DNA from: Pseudomonadales bacterium
Lineage (GTDB): Bacteria > Pseudomonadota > Gammaproteobacteria > Pseudomonadales > Azotimanducaceae
Length of the DNA: 64,000 bases
Assembly: GCA_022827245.1 (NCBI GenBank)
Contig: JAJDTI010000174.1
Span: 1 to 64,000, forward strand
Direction of reading: 5' to 3'
Both the position numbers and the translations under genes were made by a program. Within the stretch, counting starts at the first letter, position 1. Each line of letters starts with the position of its first letter. A model generated the notes under the pieces. That model was not told the DNA's origin. It did no database searches and saw only the letters and a program-made list of their open reading frames with translations. This document shows, piece after piece, positions 1 to 8,856 of the stretch.

Positions 1-1187
1 GTGGCCCGCACGTGGCCGGGCGGCGTCGCGCAGGACCCGCCGCGCAGCACGACCTGGTTGGCCATGAACTTGCCGTTGTATTCGCCGAGCGTCCCCGGCA
101 GCGGGCGGTAGCCGGGGTAGGGGCCGTACGCGCTCGAGGTCCACTCCCAGACGTCGCCGAAGAGCTGCGCCATGCCGGGGCCCGCCGGCGCCCGGGGATG
201 CAGGCGTCCGCCGTCCGCGAAGTGACCGGCGGCGGCCTCCTCACCGTAGCGGGCGGCCACGGACTCCCATTCCGCTTCCAGCGGCAGGCGTGCGCCGGCC
301 CAGCGCGCGTACGCGTCCGCCTCGTAGAAGCTGACGTGCGTGACCGGCGCGTGGAGATCGAGCGGCGCGGGGCCGGACAGGCAGTACTCGAACCAGGCGC
401 CGTCCTCCCGGTACCAGTAGAGCGGCGCCTCCCAACGGTCGCGGCGCACGGCATCCCAGCCGTCCGAGAGCCACAGGGCCGGCGCGCCGTAGCCGCCGTC
501 CTCGATGAACGCGAGGTACTCGCCGTTCGTGACCGGGCGGTCCGCCACCGCGAACGGCCGCAGCCAGACGCGATGCCGGGGGGTCTCGTTGTCGAAGCAG
601 AAGCCGGACCCCGCCGCGCCCACCTCCACGAAGCCCTCCGGGAAGTCGACGAACGTCGCCGGGCGCGACGCGCACGGCGTGCGGTCGAGGTCGTCCCGGT
701 ACGCGGGACGCAGCGGGTTCGTGCCGAGGGTGACCTTCAGGTCCGTGACGATCAGCTCCTGGTGCTGCTGCTCGTGGTGCAGGCCGAGTTCGACCCGGGC
801 GCGAATCTCGTCGTCGCCGCGCGCGAGCAGCGGCCGCATGGCCTCGTCCACGTGCGCCCGGTAGGCGTACACCTCCTCCACGGTCGGCCGCGACAGCGTG
901 CCGCGCTTCGGCCGCGGGAACGGCTCGCCGACGCCGTTGTAGTAGGAGTTGAAGAGCGTCTCGAAGCCCTCGGAGAACGGCCGGTAGCGCTCCCGGAAGG
1001 GCTTGAGCAGGAAGGTCTCGAAGAACCAGGTGGTGTGCGCGAGGTGCCACTTGGGCGGACTGGCGTCGTCCATCGGCTGCACGCCGTAGTCGTCCACCGC
1101 CAGGGGACGACACAGCATTTCCGTTTGCTGACGAACGGCCGCGTATCGCGCGATCGGGTCGTCCGCGACCTGCGCGGCTTCCTGCAT
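1..1187 (-). CDS. egtB: Ergothioneine biosynthesis protein EgtB, 3' end outside window
   Basis: Iron-dependent sulfoxide synthase that joins cysteine or gamma-glutamylcysteine to hercynine in ergothioneine synthesis. At least 395 residues are visible from ATG at 1187; the C-terminus runs off the left edge. The N-terminal DinB-like domain has KWHLAHTTWFFE (about residues 46-57) and HHEQQHQEL (137-145), giving the expected iron histidines near 51, 138 and 142. The second half is the formylglycine-enzyme (FGE-sulfatase) fold, ending in the typical GEYNGKFMANQVVLRGGSC stretch. EgtD, the methyltransferase partner, would be expected beyond the left edge. The frame is clear from both domains. Confidence 0.93.
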   Translation of the reverse strand, partial: MQEAAQVADDPIARYAAVRQQTEMLCRPLAVDDYGVQPMDDASPPKWHLAHTTWFFETFLLKPFRERYRPFSEGFETLFNSYYNGVGEPFPRPKRGTLSRPTVEEVYAYRAHVDEAMRPLLARGDDEIRARVELGLHHEQQHQELIVTDLKVTLGTNPLRPAYRDDLDRTPCASRPATFVDFPEGFVEVGAAGSGFCFDNETPRHRVWLRPFAVADRPVTNGEYLAFIEDGGYGAPALWLSDGWDAVRRDRWEAPLYWYREDGAWFEYCLSGPAPLDLHAPVTHVSFYEADAYARWAGARLPLEAEWESVAARYGEEAAAGHFADGGRLHPRAPAGPGMAQLFGDVWEWTSSAYGPYPGYRPLPGTLGEYNGKFMANQVVLRGGSCATPPGHVRA

Positions 1188-1267
1188 TCCCACCTCGGTT
1201 TTTCGCGCGGCGAGCATACGGGAGCGGCGCGGCGGTTTTCAACAGTCCGGCGCCGCCGGAACCCGAG

Positions 1268-1897
1268 TCAGGCGGGTCCCGCAAGCGCCCGGAAGGCCTC
1301 CACGACATGCTCGCCGCGACGCGGGTCCTTGAGGATTGCCGTGAAACGGGCCTCGGGATCCACGATCGCGACGTGCCCGGAGTGGTCCACGAGGTAGCGG
1401 TCCGCCGGGACGCCGTCCGGCGCCGGCGTCCGCATGAAGCCCGCCGCCAGTTCCAGCCCGAACCGCCTGAGCTCGTCCTCTTCCCCCGTCACGCCGACGA
1501 AACGGGGCGAGAACGCCTCCAGGTATGCGCGTATCGCCTCCCGGGTGTCGCGCTCGGGGTCGACGCTCACGAACACCGCCTGGAACCGCGCGTCCGCAAG
1601 CTCCTGTTCGGCGTCCCGCAGCGTCGCCATCGTCAGCGGGCAGATGTCGGGACAGGACGCGTAGCCGAAGAAGACGAAGGACCACCTGCCGCGCAGCGTA
1701 TCGTGCCCGAACGGGCTCCCGTCCTGCGCAAGCAGCGGCGGAATCGCGATCTCCCGGGGCGCCGGCAGCACGATCAGCTCATCCTCCGCCTGGGGCACCG
1801 CTTCGGCCGGCACCGCGTCCCCGCGGTCGCAACCCGCCAGGGCCGCGAGCAGAACGGCCACGCAGGCCAGGATGCGCCGCCGGCGCCGGACTACCAT
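1268..1897 (-). CDS. SCO1/SenC family copper chaperone lipoprotein
   Basis: Copper chaperone/thiol oxidoreductase that helps build the CuA centre of cytochrome oxidase on the periplasmic side of the membrane. The 209-residue product starts with an Arg-rich stretch and hydrophobic segment ending in a lipobox (LAGC, Cys23). The metal-binding pair is YASCPDICPLTM (Cys82, Cys86), and the third ligand is probably the His in YLVDHSGH. The start ATG at 1897 overlaps the ctaB stop by 7 bases, so the two are probably translationally coupled. A longer open frame upstream reads through ctaB out of frame and is not real. Confidence 0.9.
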   Translation of the reverse strand: MVVRRRRRILACVAVLLAALAGCDRGDAVPAEAVPQAEDELIVLPAPREIAIPPLLAQDGSPFGHDTLRGRWSFVFFGYASCPDICPLTMATLRDAEQELADARFQAVFVSVDPERDTREAIRAYLEAFSPRFVGVTGEEDELRRFGLELAAGFMRTPAPDGVPADRYLVDHSGHVAIVDPEARFTAILKDPRRGEHVVEAFRALAGPA

Positions 1898-2796
1898 GCG
1901 GCGAGAGCGCCCCCCGGAACGAGGTGGTGGTCGGCGACCAGCAGCACGAAGAGCACCATCAGGTACACGATCGAGTAGCGGAACGTGGCGATCGGGGCCC
2001 GTTCGTCGCCCCCGCGCCACAGCACCACCGCCCAGTAGAGGAAGCGGGCGCCCAGCGCCAGCGCGCCGACGAGGTAGACGAGGCCGCTCATGCCGGTCAG
2101 GAACGGCAGGACGCTCACGAGCGCGAGCCCCAGGGCGTAGTACAGGATCTGCCGCCGCGTGTACGCCTCCCCGTGGGTCACCGGCAGCATGGGGATGCCC
2201 GCGTCCGCGTACTCTTCCTTGCGGTCGAGCGCCAGGGCCCAGAAGTGCGGCGGGGTCCAGACGAAGATGATGAGCACGAGCAGGAGCGGCTCGATGCCCA
2301 CCGAGTTGGTGATGGCGGTCCAGCCGAACAGCGGCGGCGCAGCGCCGAAGAGCCCGCCGATCACGATGTTCTGGGGCGTCGCCCGCTTCAGGTAGAGGGT
2401 GTAGACCAACCCGTACCCGACCCAGGAGAGGAAGTTCAGCCAGGCCGTCAGCGGGTTGACCAGGAAGTACAGCACCGCCATGCCGGCCACGCCCAGCACC
2501 GCCGAGAACGCCACGCCCGCCCCGGTCTCGAGGCGGCCCTGCGCGAGCGGCCGGTTGCGGGTGCGCGCCATGCGCGCGTCGATCCGCGCGTCGGCGATAT
2601 GGTTGACGGCGGCCGCGGACCCGGCCACCAGCGCAATGCCCACCAGCCCCCAGACGACGGCGCCGGCCGCAGCCGGGCCGGGGGCGAGGGCCATGCCCAC
2701 CGCCGCGCAGAGCAGCATCAGCAGGACGACCCGGGGCTTGGTCATCTCCAGGTAATCGCGCCAGGGCGCGGCTGCGCGTTCGATCGTCTCGCTCAT
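1891..2796 (-). CDS. ctaB: Protoheme IX farnesyltransferase (heme O synthase)
   Basis: UbiA-family membrane prenyltransferase adding farnesyl to heme B to make heme O, the precursor of heme A. Length 301 aa, usual for the family. The prenyl diphosphate-binding signature is NHIADARIDARMARTRNRPL (about residues 115-134), with the two Asp groups and MxRTxxRP expected; about nine hydrophobic helices follow the family pattern. It lies 47 bases after ctaA and overlaps the SCO gene. Together with ctaA it shows that the cell makes heme A. Confidence 0.95.
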   Translation of the reverse strand: MSETIERAAAPWRDYLEMTKPRVVLLMLLCAAVGMALAPGPAAAGAVVWGLVGIALVAGSAAAVNHIADARIDARMARTRNRPLAQGRLETGAGVAFSAVLGVAGMAVLYFLVNPLTAWLNFLSWVGYGLVYTLYLKRATPQNIVIGGLFGAAPPLFGWTAITNSVGIEPLLLVLIIFVWTPPHFWALALDRKEEYADAGIPMLPVTHGEAYTRRQILYYALGLALVSVLPFLTGMSGLVYLVGALALGARFLYWAVVLWRGGDERAPIATFRYSIVYLMVLFVLLVADHHLVPGGALAAW

Positions 2797-2843
2797 CGTC
2801 GTATCGTTCGGGAGTCGGTCCGTGACGGGTCTGGTTGCACGCG

Positions 2844-3836
2844 TCAGTGCCCGTCACCGGGCGTTTCGATTCCGCCCACGTAACCGCGCGCGGCAGCGTA
2901 CACCGTCACCAGCGCGAGCAGCAACAGCGCGCCGCCCGCGTTGTGCGCCGTCGCGACGGTCAGCGGCAGTTCGAGCAGGACGTTGGCGATGCCGAGCCCG
3001 AACTGCACCGCGAGAACGCCCCCCACGATCCAGCCGAGCCGCCCCCGGATCCTTAACGCCAGCCAGCCTACGACGAACAGCACCGCGAAGGCGCCGAGGC
3101 GGTGGGTCATCTGGATCGCGACGCGCGCCTCGCTCGACAGCGCACCGCCCAGGTAGTTCGGCCCGATCTCCTGCAGCACGTTGAACCCCGTGGCGAAATC
3201 CATCTCCGGCACCAGGCTGCCGTGACAGGTCGGGAAGTCCGGGCATGCCAGCGCGGCGTAGTTCGAGGACGTCCAGCCGCCCAGCGTCACCTGCAGAACG
3301 ACCAGCGCGATGCCGAGCACCGCCGGCCGCGCGAGCGCCGCCGGGACCGTCACCCTCCCTGCCATGCCGAGACGCAGCGTGTAGAGCCACAGGAGCGCGA
3401 GGGTCGCGAACCCGCCGAGCAGGTGCGCGGTCACCACCTGCGGCCACAGCTTGAGCGTCACGGTCCATGCGCCGAACGCCCCCTGCACGATCACGAGCAC
3501 CGCGAGCGTCAGCGGAATGGTCAGCCGCGCCTTGCGGCGCCAGGCGAGGGCCAGGAGGACGAGCGAGAGCAGCCCGAGCCCGGTCGCGAAATAGCGGTGC
3601 ACCATCTCGGGCCACGCCTTGTCGGGCTCCACCGGGGAATCCGGAAACCGTTCCTCGGCGACGACGATCTCTTCCGGGGACTCGGGGACGCCGAGGAACC
3701 CGTAGCAGCCCGGCCAGTCGGGGCAGCCGAGCCCGGCGTCGACCAGGCGCGTGTACGCCCCGAGCACGACCACGACCAGCGCGAGCGCGACGCCGAAGCC
3801 GGCCAGGACGCGCAGTTCCCTGGGCGAGCCGGTCAT
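2844..3836 (-). CDS. ctaA: Heme A synthase (COX15/CtaA)
   Basis: Membrane heme A synthase that oxidises the C8 methyl of heme O. The 330-residue product has eight hydrophobic helices. Two cysteine-pair loops (GCPDWPGC, Cys38/Cys44, and ACPDFPTC) and the heme-ligand histidines in MVHRYFATG, TAHLLGG, QMTHRLG and TAHNAGG are all present. The start ATG (3836) overlaps the stop of the subunit I-like gene as ATGA. A longer open frame extends upstream but is only a shadow of the neighbouring gene. Confidence 0.95.
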   Translation of the reverse strand: MTGSPRELRVLAGFGVALALVVVVLGAYTRLVDAGLGCPDWPGCYGFLGVPESPEEIVVAEERFPDSPVEPDKAWPEMVHRYFATGLGLLSLVLLALAWRRKARLTIPLTLAVLVIVQGAFGAWTVTLKLWPQVVTAHLLGGFATLALLWLYTLRLGMAGRVTVPAALARPAVLGIALVVLQVTLGGWTSSNYAALACPDFPTCHGSLVPEMDFATGFNVLQEIGPNYLGGALSSEARVAIQMTHRLGAFAVLFVVGWLALRIRGRLGWIVGGVLAVQFGLGIANVLLELPLTVATAHNAGGALLLLALVTVYAAARGYVGGIETPGDGH

Positions 3837-5236
3837 CCGCTCGCTCCGCCGCTTTCCGGCGCGGTCCAGACCGCCTTCAGGACAATGAACAGGAACAGGA
3901 GCTGCGCGAAGCCCAGGAGGAATCCGCCCACGGTGGCGGCCGCGTTGAGGTCGGCGAGCATCAAGGGATAGTCCGGAATGCGCCGCGGCATGCCGGACGC
4001 GCCGGCGAGGTACTGCGGCAGGAACGTTGCGTTGAGACCGACGAAGGACAGCCAGAAGTGTACCCGCCCAAGGGCCCCGTCGCACGCCCGGCCGGTCCAC
4101 AGGGGCAGCCATCGGTACACCCCGGCGAACAGGCCGAACAGCCCGAACCCGACGAACAGGAAGTGCGTCTGCGCGGCTTCCATCGCGCTGCCGGCCGAGC
4201 GCGCGCCGAGCGGCAGCAGGACCCCCGCCACCGCCCCGATCGCCAGGAACAGCGCCGCCGCCAGGGCGAAGGACACGGATGCATCGAAGCGGAAGGGCCG
4301 CCGCCATACGGTCGCCGCCCAGTTGCCCGCAATCACGGCCGCGGGCACCGCCGCGAGCAGCCCCGCGTAGAGGAAGAAGAGCTCACCGGCGAGACTCTTG
4401 TCGAGGATCATCCGACCCAGCCAGGCAAGGAGCGCCAGGGCCGCCAGCGAGCCGGTCGCCTGCACGATGGCGCCCGGGCCGAACGGCGGCCGTTTCGCAC
4501 TTCCGCCCAGCACTTCCGTGACCACGCCGATGACCGGCAGGACGACGAGGTAGCTGCCCGGGTGGCCGAGGAACCAGAACTCGTAGCGGAAGGCGTCCGG
4601 CGCCGCGCCAACGACGCTCGCGTTGACCAGGGTGAGCGCCCAGAGCGCGAGCGTCGCCCCGAGGACCACCCACGTCACCGCGGCGAGCGCCATCGTCCGC
4701 GCGAACACCGGCAACCGCGCCAGCGGCGTGTCCGGAGCGCGGCGCCCCCACACGGTCGTCGCGACGTTCCAGCCGCAGAGCATCCAGGAGACGGCGACCA
4801 GCAGGACGCCCACCGCGAACATGATGGCGTCGTCCGCGGGAACGGTCGGCCAACGCCCCACGCCGGCGGCCCCGCCGACATGGTCGGGAGGGCTGCCGTA
4901 CAGCGCCGCCGCCAGGAGCACGAGCGCCGCCGCCAACAGCCAAAAGGACAGCGCGTTGGTGCGGGGAAACGCCATGTCCCGCGCCCCGGCCATCGCCGGG
5001 ACCATGCGGCTGGCGAGACCGGCGCAGGCAGGGAACGCGACCCCGAACACCGCGAACATCCCGTGCGCCGTGACGGCGCGGTTGAACTCCGCGGGCGCGA
5101 GGAAGGCGAGGCCGGGCGCGAACAGTTCCGCCCGCACGACCAGCGCGGCGGCGCCGGCCACCACGAGGAGTACGGCCGCGAGGGAAAGATAGAGGGTCCC
5201 CACCGTCTCGTGGTCCGCCGCGAACCAGCGCCTCAC
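3833..5236 (-). CDS. Degenerate cytochrome c oxidase subunit I homologue
   Basis: Heme-copper oxidase subunit I by fold: RRWFAADHETVGTLYL start, TAHG at 56-59, MAFPRTNALSFWLL, FWFLGHPGSYL (220-230), NWAAT, HFWLSFVGLNATFLPQ and MPRRIPDYP. At 467 aa it is short (usual about 530). The low-spin heme ligands His58 and His358 remain, as do the first CuB His225 and Tyr229. The CuB His-His pair is replaced by Gly274-Arg275 (WLGRM instead of WAHHM), the high-spin heme a3 ligand is Gln356 (AQTHF instead of AHFHY), the Glu of HPEVY is Gly, and the K-channel Lys is Ile302. The start is GTG at 5236, overlapping the subunit II stop. Catalytic oxygen reduction of the normal kind looks impossible; its role is unknown, perhaps electron transfer through one heme. 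Confidence 0.85.
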   Translation of the reverse strand: MRRWFAADHETVGTLYLSLAAVLLVVAGAAALVVRAELFAPGLAFLAPAEFNRAVTAHGMFAVFGVAFPACAGLASRMVPAMAGARDMAFPRTNALSFWLLAAALVLLAAALYGSPPDHVGGAAGVGRWPTVPADDAIMFAVGVLLVAVSWMLCGWNVATTVWGRRAPDTPLARLPVFARTMALAAVTWVVLGATLALWALTLVNASVVGAAPDAFRYEFWFLGHPGSYLVVLPVIGVVTEVLGGSAKRPPFGPGAIVQATGSLAALALLAWLGRMILDKSLAGELFFLYAGLLAAVPAAVIAGNWAATVWRRPFRFDASVSFALAAALFLAIGAVAGVLLPLGARSAGSAMEAAQTHFLFVGFGLFGLFAGVYRWLPLWTGRACDGALGRVHFWLSFVGLNATFLPQYLAGASGMPRRIPDYPLMLADLNAAATVGGFLLGFAQLLFLFIVLKAVWTAPESGGASG

Positions 5237-5895
5237 GCGTCCGCTCCCGCCTGCGCGCCGCTCTCCGCCCCCGCCCGCGCGCCGCCCGCCGCTCCCGCCC
5301 GCGTGCCGCCCCCCGCTTCCGCCACCAGCGTCGCCGCGGCGTCCCGCTGCCAGTCGTCGAACGCCTCCGGCGAACGCACCTCGACGACGGCCGGCATGAA
5401 GCCATGGCGCTCGCCGCAGAACGCCGCGCACTGGCCCCGGTAGGTGCCCGGCGTGTCGGCGATCACCCAGACGGTGCGGGACGCGCCGGGCACCGCATCG
5501 GCCCGAATCCCGAGGTCCGGCACCCAGAACGCGTGCAGGACGTCGTCCGAGGTGACGAGCAGGCGCACCTTGCGCCGCGCCGGGATCACGAGCGGCCGGT
5601 CCACGGCGCGCAGGTAGGTGTCGTCCTTCCGCACGATGCCGGCCACCGCTCCGTCAGGGGTCGCGCCGGCGCTCACGAAGCCGAACCGCCGCTCGCCCAT
5701 CGCGTCGAGGTACGTGTACTCCCAGCGCCACTGGGTGGCGCGGACCTCGATGGTGAGGTCGGCGCCGCCGGCCGCCTCGCGCTCCAGCCGTTCCCGCGTG
5801 GCCGGCACGGCGACGGCGACGGCCATCAAGAGCGCCACCGTCGTCCAGACCGCCTCCGGCCGAAGTCGCCGGCGCGCCGCCGGCCCGGCCTTCAC
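5233..5895 (-). CDS. Cytochrome c oxidase subunit II-like protein with intact CuA site
   Basis: The cupredoxin domain carries the binuclear CuA centre that accepts electrons from cytochrome c. All CuA side-chain ligands are present: His121 (DVLHAFWVP), Cys156, Cys160, His164 and Met167 in QCAAFCGERHGFMP; the residue between the cysteines that donates a backbone carbonyl is Ala instead of the usual Glu. QWRWEY (55-60) is the conserved aromatic patch. Only one hydrophobic helix (about 14-30) precedes the domain, where most bacterial subunits II have two. The C-terminus is a long Ala/Gly/Arg tail. The GTG start at 5895 overlaps the aroE stop by 4 bases (GTGA). Length 220 aa. Confidence 0.88.
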   Translation of the reverse strand: MKAGPAARRRLRPEAVWTTVALLMAVAVAVPATRERLEREAAGGADLTIEVRATQWRWEYTYLDAMGERRFGFVSAGATPDGAVAGIVRKDDTYLRAVDRPLVIPARRKVRLLVTSDDVLHAFWVPDLGIRADAVPGASRTVWVIADTPGTYRGQCAAFCGERHGFMPAVVEVRSPEAFDDWQRDAAATLVAEAGGGTRAGAAGGARAGAESGAQAGADA

Positions 5896-6695
5896 GCGGC
5901 CAGGGACCGGGCGAGACCGCGCGTGGGCGGACGCACGCCGCGCCAGAGGAAGAACGACTCCGCCGCCTGCTCTATCAGCATGCCGAGCCCGCCGGTGGCC
6001 CGCGCCGCGCCGGAATCCACGCACCAGCGGCAGAACGGCGTCTCGCCGTCGAGCGTGTAGAACATGTCGTAGCAGAACGCGCCGTCCACGACCCCCGCCT
6101 GGATCCCCGGCCGCCCGCCGGCGACCCCCGCCGACGTCCCGTTGATGACGACGTCGTAGCCCGTGTCGAGCTCCGCGAGCCCCGCGGCCTCCACTCCGGA
6201 GAACGCCGCCGCCAGCCCCTCGGCCTTCGACACGGTCCGGTTCGCCACCGTCAGCCGGCCAGGCCCGGCGTCGAGGAGCGGACCGAGCACGCCCTGGACG
6301 GCCCCGCCGGCCCCCAGCACCAGGACGCGTCGACCGGCGATCCCGACGCCGAGATTGTGTTCGAGGTCGCGCAGCAGCCCGACACCGTCGGTGTTGTAGC
6401 CCTCCACGCCCTCCCCGGAGACCGCGACGGTGTTGACCGCCCCCGCGTCCCGGGCGGCGCCGTGTACCGTGCCGCGCGCGGTGACCCACTCGAACGCGTC
6501 GAGCTTGAAGGGCAGCGTGACGTTCAGGCCGCGGCCGCCCCCGTCGAAGAACCGTTCCGCCGCCGCGCCGAAGGCCTCCGCCGGCAGCGTCCCGTACGCG
6601 AGGTCCTCGCCGGTCGCGGCCGCGAAGTGCGCGTGTATGCGCGGCGAGAGGCTGTGCCCGACCGGGTTGCCGATCACGGCATAGCGGTCGGTCAT
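5892..6695 (-). CDS. aroE: Shikimate dehydrogenase (NADP+)
   Basis: Reduces 3-dehydroshikimate to shikimate in aromatic amino acid synthesis. At 267 aa it matches the family. It begins [20 protein letters not shown], the shikimate-binding start motif, and has NVTLPFKLDAF with the catalytic Lys, then VLVLGAGGAVQGVL as the NADP-binding loop, and NRT for NADP specificity. The ATG at 6695 overlaps the tsaC stop (ATGA). Being first in a coupled string with the oxidase genes looks like positional packing rather than a shared pathway. Confidence 0.95.
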   Translation of the reverse strand: MTDRYAVIGNPVGHSLSPRIHAHFAAATGEDLAYGTLPAEAFGAAAERFFDGGGRGLNVTLPFKLDAFEWVTARGTVHGAARDAGAVNTVAVSGEGVEGYNTDGVGLLRDLEHNLGVGIAGRRVLVLGAGGAVQGVLGPLLDAGPGRLTVANRTVSKAEGLAAAFSGVEAAGLAELDTGYDVVINGTSAGVAGGRPGIQAGVVDGAFCYDMFYTLDGETPFCRWCVDSGAARATGGLGMLIEQAAESFFLWRGVRPPTRGLARSLAA

Positions 6696-7300
6696 CTGAG
6701 TTCCGCGCCGCTCGCGGCCACCCGGATGCGCGAAGGACCGCGCCGTCCCGCGGTGGCGCCGGGCAGGACGCAGTCCACGGTCCGTCCGAAGTGCTTGCGC
6801 ACGGTGAGTTCGCTGCGTGCCGGCGGCCAGCCGGAGAAGTTCGCCGAGGTCGAGACGAGCGGCCCGCCGAAGCGCGCCGCGAGCGTGCGGGCCTGCGCGT
6901 GCGCGGGGACGCGGACCGCGACCGTGGGCGCCCCGCCGGTGATCCACGCCGGGAAACTCCGGTTCGGCACCACCCAGGTCTCGGCGCCGGGCCAGCTTGC
7001 GAGCACGGCGTCGCGGGCGCGCCGGGGCAGCGTTCCCAGTTCCTCGGAGAACGGCTCCGGCGACGCGGCGATGACGATCAGCCCCTTGGAGACGGGGCGC
7101 CGCTTCATCCGCAGCACGCGCGCCACGGCGCCGGCGTCGAACGGATCGCAGGCGAGGCCCCAGACGCCCTCCAGGCCGTGGGCGACCACGCCGCCGTCCG
7201 CAAGAACACGCACCGCGCGGGCCAGGGCAAGCGATGAGCCCCGCCGCCGTGCGTCAGGAACGTTCCCGTTGTCGGTCGGACCCGCCGCGCGCTCCGTCAC
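6692..7300 (-). CDS. tsaC: Threonylcarbamoyl-AMP synthase (YrdC/Sua5 family)
   Basis: Makes threonylcarbamoyl-AMP from threonine, bicarbonate and ATP for the t6A37 modification of tRNA. At 202 aa it is the short TsaC form. The YrdC hallmarks are [19 protein letters not shown], the basic segment [14 protein letters not shown], and STSANFSG near the C-terminal third. The GTG start at 7300 overlaps the purE stop (GTGA). Family members typically have PTET/Y at the first motif, replaced here by HGLEGVWGL, so the active site is slightly unusual. Confidence 0.9.
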   Translation of the reverse strand: MTERAAGPTDNGNVPDARRRGSSLALARAVRVLADGGVVAHGLEGVWGLACDPFDAGAVARVLRMKRRPVSKGLIVIAASPEPFSEELGTLPRRARDAVLASWPGAETWVVPNRSFPAWITGGAPTVAVRVPAHAQARTLAARFGGPLVSTSANFSGWPPARSELTVRKHFGRTVDCVLPGATAGRRGPSRIRVAASGAELR

Positions 7301-7797
7301 CGACCGAGGTCGCGTTGCACGGACGCGTTCTGGGCGTCGACGCGCGCGCGTCCCGCCTCCCGGTCGGCGCCGAGCGCGGTGGCCAGGTTCGCATCGGCCA
7401 CCGCCAGGATCTGCGCCGCGAGATACCCCGCGTTGCGCGCGCCGGCCTTGCCGACCGCCACGGTGGCGACGGGGATGCCCCCGGGCATCTGCACCGTCGA
7501 GAGCAGCGCATCCGCGCCGGCGAGCGGGCCGCTCGCGATGGGGACCCCGATGACCGGCCGCACGGTGTGCGCCGCTACGGCCCCGGCCAAGTGGGCCGCC
7601 ATGCCCGCGGCGCACACGAAGGCGGCGCAGTCGCGCTCCACTGCGTCGGCCACGTAGGCCGCCGTCTGCTCCGGCGTCCTGTGCGCAGACGTGACGCGCA
7701 CCTCGAAACCGATGTCGAGGCCCGACAGCACTTCCGTGCAGGCCTGCATCGTCGGCCAGTCAGACTCCGAGCCCATCAACACGGCTACCCAGGCCAT
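7297..7797 (-). CDS. purE: N5-carboxyaminoimidazole ribonucleotide mutase
   Basis: Purine synthesis enzyme interconverting N5-CAIR and CAIR. The 166-residue product has the class I PurE signatures [12 protein letters not shown] (phosphate binding), TSAHRTPEQ with the catalytic His, [11 protein letters not shown], and [13 protein letters not shown]. The start ATG at 7797 is preceded by a strong AAAGGAGG ribosome site 8-10 bases upstream. PurK, the usual partner, is not in the window. Confidence 0.96.
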   Translation of the reverse strand: MAWVAVLMGSESDWPTMQACTEVLSGLDIGFEVRVTSAHRTPEQTAAYVADAVERDCAAFVCAAGMAAHLAGAVAAHTVRPVIGVPIASGPLAGADALLSTVQMPGGIPVATVAVGKAGARNAGYLAAQILAVADANLATALGADREAGRARVDAQNASVQRDLGR

Positions 7798-7829
7798 CGG
7801 CGGCTGCCTCCTTTGGCGTTCCTTCGGGA

Positions 7830-8678
7830 TCAGGAAGGCGACCGAATATACCCGCCGCGGTGGGCCGCGACAAACCCGAGCAGCTCGAGCTCCACCAGGG
7901 CTTCCGCGGCCGCCTCGGGCCCCATGCCCGTGGCCGCCACGACCTGGTCCAGCGTCGTGGTCCCGGCGCCGACCCGTTCGAGCACCGCCGCCAGGCGCGC
8001 CGGGGCGGCATCGCCGTCCTCCCGGGGACGCTCCACCGTGTCGTAGCCGACGGCATAGAGCACATCGTCCGCCGACTCGATCAGCGCCGCGCCGCTCTTC
8101 AGGAGCCGGTGACACCCGCCGGACAGGGGGCTCGTGACCGGCCCCGGCACGGCCATCACCTCGCGGCCCTGTTCCGCCGCCATGCGGGCCGTGATGAGCG
8201 AGCCGCTCTTCGTCGTCGCCTCGACGATGACCACGCCGAGGCTGAGCCCGCTGATCAGCCGGTTGCGTTCCGGGAACTGGTGCTTGCGCGGGGCCCTGTC
8301 GTCCGGGTATTCGGACACCAACGCGCCGCCGCCGTCCACGATCTCGGCGGCCAGCGCGGCGTGCTGTCGCGGATAGACGTGGCCGAGACCACTGCCGAGC
8401 ACCGCGACCGTCCGTCCCCCGCCGACGAGCGCGCCGCGATGCGCGGCGGCATCGATGCCGTACGCCAGGCCGCTCACCACCACCAGGCCCGCCGCCGCGA
8501 GATCGCCGGCCAACGCCTCCGCGAACTGCCGCCCCGCCCGGGTCGCGCGACGGCTCCCGACGATCGCGACGGACGGCGCCCCGAGCGCCTCCACGGCCCC
8601 CCGGGCGTACAGGCGCCGCGGCGGGTCGGGGATGACCCGCAGTCGTTCCGGCAGGGCTTCTCCGGACAGCGCATCCAT
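7830..8678 (-). CDS. dprA: DNA-processing protein DprA
   Basis: Loads RecA on incoming single-stranded DNA during natural transformation. The Rossmann-like core shows [33 protein letters not shown] and [18 protein letters not shown]; the C-terminal winged helix ends in [16 protein letters not shown]. From ATG 8678 it is 282 aa, against roughly 360 usually, because the N-terminal SAM-like domain is missing. An ATG at 8759 would add 27 residues of low-complexity Arg/Gly sequence without restoring that domain. It points away from def, with the short gap between them probably holding both promoters. Confidence 0.92.
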   Translation of the reverse strand: MDALSGEALPERLRVIPDPPRRLYARGAVEALGAPSVAIVGSRRATRAGRQFAEALAGDLAAAGLVVVSGLAYGIDAAAHRGALVGGGRTVAVLGSGLGHVYPRQHAALAAEIVDGGGALVSEYPDDRAPRKHQFPERNRLISGLSLGVVIVEATTKSGSLITARMAAEQGREVMAVPGPVTSPLSGGCHRLLKSGAALIESADDVLYAVGYDTVERPREDGDAAPARLAAVLERVGAGTTTLDQVVAATGMGPEAAAEALVELELLGFVAAHRGGYIRSPS

Positions 8679-8856
8679 GGCCCTTCTTGTACCGCCTGGC
8701 GCTTCGCGCCGCCGCCAGCCGGCGCCCCCGGTTCCCGTGCGCTCCCGCACCGAAGGCATGCGGGAGATCGTCCCGGAGGCACGTGAGCGAAGGGTTTGGC
8801 GGCGCTATCATTGCGTCCCCCTGCGATGGCGAGGCGTTTCTTTCGCACGATCCGAG

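Noticed and set aside
1268-2857. 529-codon minus-strand frame that would fuse SCO1 to an upstream domain
   Set aside because: The upstream part is an out-of-frame reading of ctaB; SCO1 has its own ATG at 1897 and lipoprotein signal.
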